A stretch of DNA of 64,000 nt from an uncultured Candidatus Saccharibacteria bacterium (lineage in GTDB: Bacteria > Patescibacteriota > Saccharimonadia > Saccharimonadales > Saccharimonadaceae). The stretch is taken from positions 22,777-86,776 of the forward strand of contig CALIQQ010000016.1 in NCBI GenBank assembly GCA_938043965.1, given 5' to 3'. The position numbers and the translations under genes were made by a program. Below the pieces are notes generated by a model. That model did no database searches. It saw only the letters and a list, made by a program, of their open reading frames with translations, and was not told where the DNA came from. Positions 7,695 through 15,925 of the stretch are shown in pieces. The number at the start of each line of letters is the position of its first letter. Positions within the stretch are counted from its first letter, which is position 1.

Positions 7695-8909
7695 TTACCT
7701 TTGTACGTCAGAAACGATAGCATAAATCGGCATCAACACCGCAATCACAATAAAACCGACTAGAAGCGCCATCACCACCATTAAAATTGGCTCAATCAAA
7801 GTTGAAATCGTTCTAATTTGCTCGTCCAATTCATTTTCATAAACCGTCGCCGCCTTTCCCAACATCTCGTCAATCTTACCTGACTGCTCACCGATCGAAG
7901 CCATCTGCGGAATTAACGGCATAATATAACTTCGACTCTTCATCGACTCAGACAGTGGTTTACCTTGCTTCACTTTTTCCATTACAATTTCGATCTGCTC
8001 TTGCACAATAATGTTCCCAATTGCTTCACTCGAAATTTGCAACGAGTCCTGAATGGACACGCCAGTCGACAATAAGTTTTGTGCCGTTCTCGCAAAACGC
8101 GAGTTATATAATCTTAAAAAGAGTCCCTTGAATAGTGGTACATTCAGCTTCATCACTGCACTCCACCTTTTTCCCGTATCAGTTTTTAAGAATTGCGCCA
8201 AGAACCAAATCGCCACCGCAATCGAAACCAACACCACATACCACATATTCGTAATAAAATTGGAAACGCCAACCAAAAACGCCGTCGCCCATGGCAGCTG
8301 CTTGCCTAGGTCTCGATATAAACTTTCCACCTGCGGCACCACCACTAACACCATAAATACAATCACCGCAATAATCACCAACAAAATAATTGCCGGGTAA
8401 GTCAATGCGCCTCGAATATCCGACATCATTTTCTCATCTTTTTCATTTTGGTCCGCCAACCGCACCAACGACAAATCCAACGTACCTGAAGTTTCACCTG
8501 CTTTCAAAAGCGCAATATATAAATTATTAAAAATATCCGGATATTTTTCACACGCTTGCGTCAAAGTTCGCCCAGCCTCAACATCTGCCAAAATTGTTTC
8601 AATCAATTTTTTCATTGGTTTACTCTCGGTCTGATCTGCCACTACTCTCAATGAGTTAGATAGTGGCAAGCCGGCACCAATCAATGTTGCAAACTGCCTC
8701 GTAAACACGTTTTTATCTTTGTTCGAAATCTTATTTTTAAATCGCGCAAAAAATCCGCTACTTCCGTCATCCTCTTCTTTGATTGTGTCTGGAGTATATC
8801 CTTGTTCAATCAACAACTTACCAGCGGTTCGTTCATTCTCCGCTTGAATCGCACCCTTAACAATTCTACCTGTCTTTGAGTCTCTTGCTTTGTATTCAAA
8901 CCGCCTCAT
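7695..8909 (-). CDS. pilC: Type IV pilus inner-membrane platform protein PilC
   Basis: A 404-aa GspF/PilC family protein with the N-terminal RFEYKARDSKTGRIVKG block and two repeated T2SSF domains (about 68-195 and 270-395), each ending in transmembrane helices. The conserved GLPL and GIGEQSGKIDEML-like segments are present. PilC is the platform on which the PilB and PilT motors act. It is the last gene of the pilus operon, 3 nt after pilT. Confidence 0.95.
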   Translation of the reverse strand: MRRFEYKARDSKTGRIVKGAIQAENERTAGKLLIEQGYTPDTIKEEDDGSSGFFARFKNKISNKDKNVFTRQFATLIGAGLPLSNSLRVVADQTESKPMKKLIETILADVEAGRTLTQACEKYPDIFNNLYIALLKAGETSGTLDLSLVRLADQNEKDEKMMSDIRGALTYPAIILLVIIAVIVFMVLVVVPQVESLYRDLGKQLPWATAFLVGVSNFITNMWYVVLVSIAVAIWFLAQFLKTDTGKRWSAVMKLNVPLFKGLFLRLYNSRFARTAQNLLSTGVSIQDSLQISSEAIGNIIVQEQIEIVMEKVKQGKPLSESMKSRSYIMPLIPQMASIGEQSGKIDEMLGKAATVYENELDEQIRTISTLIEPILMVVMALLVGFIVIAVLMPIYAIVSDVQR

Positions 8910-8912
8910 TTA

Positions 8913-10217
8913 TTAGACTCCTTTTACTAGTCTTTCAAATTCATGCATATCGACCGCACATTCTCGTGCATTATCATAGGTTACCGTACCCTGTTGAACC
9001 AATTTTGCCAAAGTGCGATCCATTGTCTGCATCCCCTCATTTGCACCAGTCTGGATTGTCGTATCAAGTTGATGCGTCTTGCCCTCTCGAATAATCGAGC
9101 GCACTGCCGAGTTCGCCACCATAATTTCCGCTGCCACAACTCGTCCTCCACCAATTGCTGGTACCAAACGTTGTGAACAGACTGCCATCAAAACTGCCGA
9201 CAATTGGGAGCGAATTTGTGGTTGCTGCTCTGCCGGGAACACGTCCACCATACGGTCAACCGACTGTGCTGCCGAGTTTGTATGCAGAGTTGCGAACACC
9301 AAGTGCCCAGTTTCCGCAATCGTAATTGCTGAAGAAATAGTTTCAAGATCACGCATCTCACCAAGTAACACCACATCCGGGTCTTGACGCAGTACCGATT
9401 TCAATGCTCTTGAAAACGAAAATGTGTCATAGTGCACTTCACGCTGTACAATCACCGATCTTTTCGACTTATGCGTGAACTCAATCGGGTCTTCAATTGT
9501 CACAATATGCACCGCTTTTTCATGATTAATTTTATTGATCAGTGCCGCCAAAGTAGTTGACTTACCAGAACCAGTCGGCCCAGTCACCAACACCAACCCT
9601 CTCGGAAAATCTGCGAAAGTTGATACGATTTGCGGCATACCTAGCTCTTCGATCGTTGGCATTTTTGTCGGAATTAAGCGAAACGCCGCCGCCAAGTTCC
9701 CTTTTTCATTAAAGGCATTCACACGAAAACGCGCAATTTCGCCAAACGAAAATGAATAATCAAATTCTTTGTCTTTTGACAAAATTTCACGTTGCATCGA
9801 ATCCAGCGTTGAAAAAATTAACTTCTCCACCATATCTTCCGTCAAAATTGGCGTATTTGGAATTGGTTGTAACGCGCCACTAATTCTTAGTACTGGTGGC
9901 AAACCAACTTGAATATGCAAGTCTGATGCACTTTTCTTAATACACTCCTCGAGTAAAACTTCAATTCTCACACTTGATGGCACTGCAGTTGGAGTTGCTG
10001 CTGCCGCTGCTGCAGCTGCAATCGAAGATGTCGTTGGTACTGCTGTCGAATTATCCATCACCTGCTCATTTAACACTGGACCGCCTGGCTGTGTCATCAC
10101 TTCACCCGCTGGCACCACCCCCGTCGCTGGCTGCACAACCGCTCCCGCCATTGCTGGATTTACTGCCGTATTCACACCTGCATTTGCACCTAAATTCACT
10201 GGATTTTCGTTTTGCAT
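8913..10217 (-). CDS. pilT: Type IV pilus retraction ATPase PilT
   Basis: A 434-aa secretion ATPase. The first 80 residues are an Ala/Val/Pro-rich, probably disordered extension not seen in typical 340-aa PilT. The core follows with ASDLHIQ, Walker A TGPTGSGKSTT, the Asp box, Walker B DPDVVLLGEMRD, the His box and a C-terminal region near MQTMDR. PilT powers pilus disassembly and twitching. It lies between pilB and pilC in the operon; a VIC- or GSPE-type secretion role is less likely given pilM-N-O upstream. Confidence 0.93.
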   Translation of the reverse strand: MQNENPVNLGANAGVNTAVNPAMAGAVVQPATGVVPAGEVMTQPGGPVLNEQVMDNSTAVPTTSSIAAAAAAAATPTAVPSSVRIEVLLEECIKKSASDLHIQVGLPPVLRISGALQPIPNTPILTEDMVEKLIFSTLDSMQREILSKDKEFDYSFSFGEIARFRVNAFNEKGNLAAAFRLIPTKMPTIEELGMPQIVSTFADFPRGLVLVTGPTGSGKSTTLAALINKINHEKAVHIVTIEDPIEFTHKSKRSVIVQREVHYDTFSFSRALKSVLRQDPDVVLLGEMRDLETISSAITIAETGHLVFATLHTNSAAQSVDRMVDVFPAEQQPQIRSQLSAVLMAVCSQRLVPAIGGGRVVAAEIMVANSAVRSIIREGKTHQLDTTIQTGANEGMQTMDRTLAKLVQQGTVTYDNARECAVDMHEFERLVKGV

Positions 10218-10260
10218 TTACCTACCCTCATTTTTTTCAATTTTAACATAATCACTTTCC

Positions 10261-12027
10261 CTAAGCAAGGTCAGAGGCCACTCGGTTCACCTCTGCCACT
10301 GTCGTAATTCCCGACAACGCCTTCAACATTCCATCTTGGCGCATCGTCAAAGTCCCCTTCGCCCGTGCCACTTTCATAATTTCCGACGAAGTCGCACTTG
10401 TCACCACTAGTTTCTGGATATCATCATCCACCTCAATCGTTTCATAAAGTCCTGCTCGACCTTTATAACCACCTGGCGTTTCTCGGTCTTCAATTCCCTT
10501 CACTAAAGTATACCCGTTCGGATTATAAACTGGTAGTCCAGGATAGCCAAGGTCTTCCGATACCATTGCCACCTGCTGTTGGTTTTGTGGCAACAACTCT
10601 CCCATCAGTTCATTGATTTGCTTTGTTTCCATTTCTGTCGAAGCATAAGCTTCTCGTTTATCTGCCACTCGTCGCACCAACCTTTGCCCAATCACCGTAT
10701 TTAGCGTTGAAGCTAACAAAAATGGCTCAATTCCCATATCTAAAAGACGCGGCAAAATACCCGCTGCCGAGTTTGTATGCAAAGTCGAAAACACTAAATG
10801 TCCCGTCAAAGCTGCCTGCACCGCTAAATTTGCCGTTTCTGAGTCACGAATTTCACCCACCATCACCACGTCTGGGTCCTGACGCAAAATTGAACGTAGC
10901 CCCGCAGCAAAAGTCAAACCAGCATCCACATTCACCTGAATTTGGTTTACTCCATCCATTTTGTATTCCACTGGATCTTCCAATGTCACGATGTTGATTT
11001 TTTCATCAAAAATTTTTCGCACCAACGCATATAAAGTAGTCGACTTACCAGAGCCAGTCGGTCCAGAAGTCAGAATCATCCCGTTCGGCTTCGCAATTCC
11101 CCGCTCCACCATCGCCAACGCATGCCCAGTCATTCCCATTTTTTCAATATCCAGCGTAGTACCAGTTTTGTCTAAAATACGAATCACCACTTGCTCACCC
11201 CACACTACTGGCGAAATCGCCACGCGCAAGTCCACTTCTTTTCCTGCCACCGCCAAAGTAAATTGGCCATCCTGCGGAATTCGGTGTTCATCAATTTTTA
11301 GATTTGATAAAATTTTAATTCTTGATACCAATGCTGGTTCAATCGTTTTCGGCAGTTCCATTACTTTCCTTAGCACGCCATCTACCCGGCAACGAATCAC
11401 CAGTGCTTGCTCTAGTGGTTCGATATGAATATCCGATGCTTTTGACCGAGTTGCATAATCCAAAATTGTCGCCAGCGCCTTTGAGATTGGCGAATCCTGC
11501 GTGATCGTTTTTACGTCCGAACTCAGTCTACTCTGCGCATCTTCCATTGTCGTCGACTTCACCGCATTCTTCACCGCCGAGAAATCGCCCGTGTATTGTG
11601 CTAGCGCTGCCCTGAGTCCCACCTCACTCGCCATCACCGTTCGTACTGGTTTTTGCACCAGCGTTGAAAGATAATCTGTCGCCTGCACATTTTGTGCATC
11701 TAGCATTGCCACATAAATCGCACCGTTCTTTTCCCCTAGCGGCACCACCATTGTACGTTCTGCCACCTCGTACGGAATGAGCGTCAAAATCTCACTATCC
11801 ATTCGAGTATTATTCAAATTCACATATGGCACTCTCAGAATTTCTGCCATCGCATGCGAAACCGTCTCATCGTCTGTAATATGTTTCGCTGTCAAAAGTG
11901 CCAAAATCGGCTGGCGCGTTTTCAGAACTTCTTCTTGCGCCGCCTTCACCTGAGTAGCTGACACTAGCCCTTCCGAAACTAGCAACTTTACTACTTGCTC
12001 TTGTAATTCTTTTGTCAGTAATGCCAT
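10261..12027 (-). CDS. pilB: Type IV pilus extension ATPase PilB
   Basis: A 588-aa PilB/GspE ATPase with an MshEN-like N-terminal domain, ASDIHIEP, Walker A SGPTGSGKSTT (about 321-331), Walker B DPDVVMVGEIRD, a His box and the GYKGRAGLYE motif. The start is set at 12027, because its ATG overlaps the upstream stop (TAATG); a longer ORF to 12066 would overlap that gene by 40 nt. The usual zinc tetracysteine between QRLVRR and GYKGR is missing: no Cys occurs there. PilB powers pilin polymerisation. Confidence 0.95.
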   Translation of the reverse strand: MALLTKELQEQVVKLLVSEGLVSATQVKAAQEEVLKTRQPILALLTAKHITDDETVSHAMAEILRVPYVNLNNTRMDSEILTLIPYEVAERTMVVPLGEKNGAIYVAMLDAQNVQATDYLSTLVQKPVRTVMASEVGLRAALAQYTGDFSAVKNAVKSTTMEDAQSRLSSDVKTITQDSPISKALATILDYATRSKASDIHIEPLEQALVIRCRVDGVLRKVMELPKTIEPALVSRIKILSNLKIDEHRIPQDGQFTLAVAGKEVDLRVAISPVVWGEQVVIRILDKTGTTLDIEKMGMTGHALAMVERGIAKPNGMILTSGPTGSGKSTTLYALVRKIFDEKINIVTLEDPVEYKMDGVNQIQVNVDAGLTFAAGLRSILRQDPDVVMVGEIRDSETANLAVQAALTGHLVFSTLHTNSAAGILPRLLDMGIEPFLLASTLNTVIGQRLVRRVADKREAYASTEMETKQINELMGELLPQNQQQVAMVSEDLGYPGLPVYNPNGYTLVKGIEDRETPGGYKGRAGLYETIEVDDDIQKLVVTSATSSEIMKVARAKGTLTMRQDGMLKALSGITTVAEVNRVASDLA

Positions 12028-12404
12028 TATTGACTCTCTGTTTTTTCTTTTTTGCTCGTCGGACACTTACTTTCATCATCAACAACCGTACCATCTGAAC
12101 AAGTTACACTTTCAGTTTTAACTTTTCCGTCTGCATTTTCGCACTTCTTGCGCTCTTCTGGCGTCAATAAGTTCAAAACATTTTCATTACAGTCGCCGAT
12201 ATAAACTTCCACGGTTGGGTTAATTGCATCTGGGTTAAAAAGCTCTGGATCCGGCTCTTTTAATTCAGCCGAAATCGGATTGATTGTTTTAATTTTAACT
12301 GATTGCAAGTTCGGGTCCCCTAATAGAGAATTCACCGCAAAATAAGTAGCCAGCGTTCCAACTGTCGCGATAATAATAATTGAAAAGATATCTGACTGCT
12401 TCAT
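12027..12404 (-). CDS. Small pilus-operon membrane protein (PilP position)
   Basis: A 125-aa protein with an N-terminal transmembrane helix (about 7-28) and an extracytoplasmic domain containing four cysteines and a Lys/Glu-rich tail. I do not recognise the family. It starts directly after the pilO stop and overlaps pilB by one base, so it is part of the pilM-N-O-x-B-T-C operon. By position it may take the place of the PilP lipoprotein, but there is no lipobox, and this cell type is not expected to have an outer-membrane secretin. Confidence 0.7.
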   Translation of the reverse strand: MKQSDIFSIIIIATVGTLATYFAVNSLLGDPNLQSVKIKTINPISAELKEPDPELFNPDAINPTVEVYIGDCNENVLNLLTPEERKKCENADGKVKTESVTCSDGTVVDDESKCPTSKKEKTESQ

Positions 12405-13355
12405 TTATTTTTTCTCCGTCTTTTTTTCACTCTTCGTATTCGTCTTACCAGTTGCCGTTTTCGCTTCTTTTGAAGCATAAATCGTGTTCGTAGTTTCCGA
12501 TGCTCTAATTTCGTTCGTGTAGAATGCTTGCGCCTGCGCCGACAATTGCAATTTATCCGTCGGCTTCGCCATTAAACTATATCCACTTTTATCTGCTGAT
12601 TTATAAGTAATCGTTGCATTCCTAAAACTGAAAGCTCGAATTGATTTCTCAAAATTCTGCAATAATTTTGTCGTCTGGAAGACATCGCCCTCATACGACA
12701 CCGAGACTGGAATCACTTCAATTCCGTTAATCGGTGACGCCTCACTTGAACGGTTTGGCGCCAACGCTTTTGGCGTTACACCAGACATATTAAAAATATG
12801 GTTCACCGAAGACAATAACGCTTCGCGGTTCTGAGTCGCAGGCAATGCATCCGGAATCACCCTTAACGACGAACATAATTTAATCATTTTTAAATTAGCT
12901 GATCGCTCTTCTTCCGATTCTGCCTCTTCATACAATTTCCTGAAATCCCGTTTCGCGCCGTCTTTGTCATAGCAGCTTTCCAACTGATTATCACGCGCCA
13001 CTGATTCAAGGTTATTATTCTTCGTCATATTAACTAATACATTGTAGCGCAGCGTACCAGGAATTTCCTCGGCATCAATTGCTTCCGGATTACATTTATT
13101 TAAGTCTGCATCCGAAAATTTACCGTCCTTATTTTTCGTTTTACAAATACCAACATTTTTAATCGCTTTATAATAATTTCCAATTGCCGTATCTTTTTCT
13201 TTAATCACCATCGTATTAAATATGATGTATTTCATGAAGAAAATTGAAAATACCAATGCCGCACCAAGCACTAATGAAGTACCGAGTACCGCCAACATCA
13301 TTTGCTGTTGGATTTTCGTAATTCTAATTCTCTTTCCTACTGCGACCTCGACCAT
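12405..13355 (-). CDS. pilO: PilO-like pilus assembly protein
   Basis: A 316-aa bitopic protein with a basic cytoplasmic N-terminus, one transmembrane helix at about 19-45, and a large outer domain ending in a Thr/Lys-rich tail (TATGKTNTKSEKKTEKK). Order and topology match PilO, which pairs with PilN in the inner-membrane alignment complex. Sequence identity to known PilO is not evident to me, so the name rests on operon position and topology. It starts 1 nt after the pilN stop. Confidence 0.65.
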   Translation of the reverse strand: MVEVAVGKRIRITKIQQQMMLAVLGTSLVLGAALVFSIFFMKYIIFNTMVIKEKDTAIGNYYKAIKNVGICKTKNKDGKFSDADLNKCNPEAIDAEEIPGTLRYNVLVNMTKNNNLESVARDNQLESCYDKDGAKRDFRKLYEEAESEEERSANLKMIKLCSSLRVIPDALPATQNREALLSSVNHIFNMSGVTPKALAPNRSSEASPINGIEVIPVSVSYEGDVFQTTKLLQNFEKSIRAFSFRNATITYKSADKSGYSLMAKPTDKLQLSAQAQAFYTNEIRASETTNTIYASKEAKTATGKTNTKSEKKTEKK

Positions 13356-13356
13356 C

Positions 13357-14835
13357 TCATTCTCCCGTCTTATTTTTATTTTTTACGTTGCATTCCGTAT
13401 CACCAGTTGAACATTTTGTTGCTGGTGCCGTAAAGATTTTTTGAAGCTGCACGTAAGAATCTGTTACGTTTTGACCATTTGGACCAACCGCCATCACGTG
13501 CTTATTTTTAAAGGCGAACGCATCCGCATTGAACTTCACTGCCGCTGAAAAGCTGAGAACTAGTCGATCATTTTTATCACGACCGTTCGCCGACTGTGTG
13601 ATTTCAATCCCATTTGGCACCATTTTGCACTTATTGTCCGAAGACCATTTCACTACTTCCTTACCGCTCTTCTCATCCGTCGTCACTTCACCCGTGTAGG
13701 TGATACATTTACTCTCAAAATGAGGTACTCCACTCACCACTCCACCGGTATCCATTGTTGGTGTGTATTTATAGTTCGTCACATTATAAACCGTGTTGCT
13801 ATTTGGTGGCGTTGGCGCTTTATCGTCGATACCATCCTCGCTCGTTCGCACAGCTTTTTTGTTATACCAATCCGTAAATTGTGGTGTGCGGTAAATTTTT
13901 TCGCTTGGCACATAATTAATTTTCTTTTTCTCAGTCTGCTCTTTTTCTACATTCTGTTTATCTGCACTCTTTTGGCCATTACCAACCTGTGCCACTTCAG
14001 ACACTCCATTAGTTATTTTTGTCGACTCTAGATCCGCATTCGTCTGCGGAATTGTCACTGTACCGTCTTCATTCACAACATAGTCGTCTCGTGATGGGTC
14101 ACAGCCTTTTTTGCCACGATTCCAAATCGCATAAATACTGCCATTTTCTTCATACATTTTATTATTCAAATCGTACTCCTGCAAACAACGGGATGGAATT
14201 TCTTTCCCCTCTGCATCCACGTAGCGACCGTAGTCAAACGACATTAAATTCGTTCGCTTAATGAATGCTTCCAAAACTCGGTAATCGATATCATCTTTCA
14301 CTGCATCCGCCTGCGCGTCAAAAGTCAAAGTTGTCGAAGTCAAATCAACTGATAGTTCCGAAGCCTGCACTTTGTCAATTCCTACATCTTGTAGTGCCGC
14401 AAAGAAAATCAACGCTCTCGATAAAACTTTCTGTTTGTCCTCAATCTCCGCAATCCCCCTTAACTGATTTTGCACAGTCAAAAATTCTGGCAACTCTTCA
14501 TATGAAGTGATCTTTTTCGACAAATTCTTCAGATGCGCGTCCTGCCCCGACATCGTGAGATCTTGCGCTACTTTAATTGAACCTAGAATTGCCGTCACCG
14601 CCCCCGAGCCAATCACCACGACTAGACAAATGAAAAATACTAGATTGCGAATTTTTTGCATCCTGATCATTTCCGTCTTCACGTCTGGCACAAGATTGAT
14701 TTCATAAAATCCCGTCTGCTCTTTCATCACCTCTTCTTCCGGACCCACTTGACCCTTAAAGAGTGCGATTATGAATCTCGGAATGTCCGAAAGGTGCATC
14801 GTCGAAAAACTAAATTGTTGTTTTTTTCCGGCCAT
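13357..14835 (-). CDS. pilN: PilN-like pilus assembly protein
   Basis: A 492-aa bitopic protein: a cytoplasmic segment with FYEINLVPDVK (the conserved INL-P motif of PilN, which binds PilM), a transmembrane helix at about 66-90, then a long outer region with low-complexity parts and scattered cysteines. At 492 residues it is more than twice the usual 190-220, the excess being outside the membrane. It overlaps pilM by one base. The INLVP motif and pilM context support the assignment. Confidence 0.78.
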   Translation of the reverse strand: MAGKKQQFSFSTMHLSDIPRFIIALFKGQVGPEEEVMKEQTGFYEINLVPDVKTEMIRMQKIRNLVFFICLVVVIGSGAVTAILGSIKVAQDLTMSGQDAHLKNLSKKITSYEELPEFLTVQNQLRGIAEIEDKQKVLSRALIFFAALQDVGIDKVQASELSVDLTSTTLTFDAQADAVKDDIDYRVLEAFIKRTNLMSFDYGRYVDAEGKEIPSRCLQEYDLNNKMYEENGSIYAIWNRGKKGCDPSRDDYVVNEDGTVTIPQTNADLESTKITNGVSEVAQVGNGQKSADKQNVEKEQTEKKKINYVPSEKIYRTPQFTDWYNKKAVRTSEDGIDDKAPTPPNSNTVYNVTNYKYTPTMDTGGVVSGVPHFESKCITYTGEVTTDEKSGKEVVKWSSDNKCKMVPNGIEITQSANGRDKNDRLVLSFSAAVKFNADAFAFKNKHVMAVGPNGQNVTDSYVQLQKIFTAPATKCSTGDTECNVKNKNKTGE

Positions 14836-15881
14836 TATCTATTGCTCCTTTCTGCTAATCCAATCGCCACTGCAAATTCAGACGCTACTGGCAACAACGC
14901 CTGTTGCTGTTCTGGTGTTACTCGCACAAATTGCCATGGGTTGCCTTGAATTGTCGGAATGTTCGTTTTTACTTCCATATACTCTGCGATGAATGGAATA
15001 ATTCCCGCAAAGCCCGACAAAATAATCCCGCCTACTTGCGCCCCAATGTATTTATTCTGGAAGAATCGCCCTGACTTAGAAAGTTCCATCGCAAAAGTCT
15101 CCAGTGAAGCATCCAGTGCCTTAAAGACCTGACCTTCCAACTTATCCTGCGCTAGTCCGAATTTCAAAATAAATTGCTTCGCTTGCTCTGGCCGCACATT
15201 CAGTGCATCCGCCACCGTTTCTACGAACATTGAAAGTCCGCCAGGAATTGAGCGCACCAGTCTCGGCGCACCCTGATAAACTACCACAATATCAGTCGAT
15301 TTTTCACCAAGATCAATCAACATCCTCGCATCAGTCGCCCCAATCGGTGCCAATGCCCTTGTCATTGCAATCGGTTCTGGCTCCTGTGCAATCACATTCA
15401 ACCCCAGCGCTTCAACATCTTCCATTCTCTGTTCTGCATATTCTTTTGCCGTCGAAGAAATCAAAATCTCCGCCTTGAGCGCATCATTCGGCGAAACCCC
15501 AAGCACCGCATAGTCAACTTTCGCTTCTTCCACTGCCATCGGAATATATTGATCCGCCTCATACTTAATCGTTTTACCAACCTCACTTTTTGGTGCATTC
15601 GGCACCTCAATAATCGAAGTGTAAGTTTTTCGTGCCGGTAAGCCCAGTGCCACATTTTTTGTCGTAATTCCCGCCTGTTCCTTTGCACCCAAAATAGTTT
15701 CCGCCAACTTACGCTTTCCTACTTCCGAATTATCTTGCGCAATTTTCGGATCAATCGGCACGTAGGCATATTTCTCCAATGCCCAACCTCGTTCAACATC
15801 ACCAGATAGCTGAATTAGTCGAATTGAATTTGTCCCAATATCCAGCGCGAAGAAATCGCCCACACCATATAGTAAACTCAT
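14835..15881 (-). CDS. pilM: PilM, actin-like pilus assembly ATPase
   Basis: A 348-aa ASKHA-fold protein with FALDIGTNSIRLIQL at the N-terminus (phosphate-1 loop), LIDLGEKSTDIVVV in the middle (phosphate-2) and a GGIILSGFAG adenosine-type motif near the C-terminus. PilM binds the cytoplasmic tail of PilN and links PilB/PilT to the membrane complex. It is the first gene of the operon; a TGCTATAAT box lies 10 nt before the ATG, giving a leader of only a few nucleotides. Confidence 0.94.
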   Translation of the reverse strand: MSLLYGVGDFFALDIGTNSIRLIQLSGDVERGWALEKYAYVPIDPKIAQDNSEVGKRKLAETILGAKEQAGITTKNVALGLPARKTYTSIIEVPNAPKSEVGKTIKYEADQYIPMAVEEAKVDYAVLGVSPNDALKAEILISSTAKEYAEQRMEDVEALGLNVIAQEPEPIAMTRALAPIGATDARMLIDLGEKSTDIVVVYQGAPRLVRSIPGGLSMFVETVADALNVRPEQAKQFILKFGLAQDKLEGQVFKALDASLETFAMELSKSGRFFQNKYIGAQVGGIILSGFAGIIPFIAEYMEVKTNIPTIQGNPWQFVRVTPEQQQALLPVASEFAVAIGLAERSNR

Positions 15882-15891
15882 ATCACTTCCT

Positions 15892-15897
15892 ATTATA
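15892..15897 (-). promoter_or_regulatory. Extended -10 box of the pilus operon
   Basis: ATGCTATAAT on the minus strand, 10 nt before the pilM ATG. The AGGAAG between them would be partly outside the message if initiation is 6-7 nt after the box. Confidence 0.6.
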
Positions 15898-15925
15898 GCA
15901 TAAACACTTTAAAAACAACTATTTT

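Noticed and set aside
10961..11428. 155-aa plus-strand ORF opposite pilB
   Set aside because: Shadow of the pilB reading frame, with no ribosome site.
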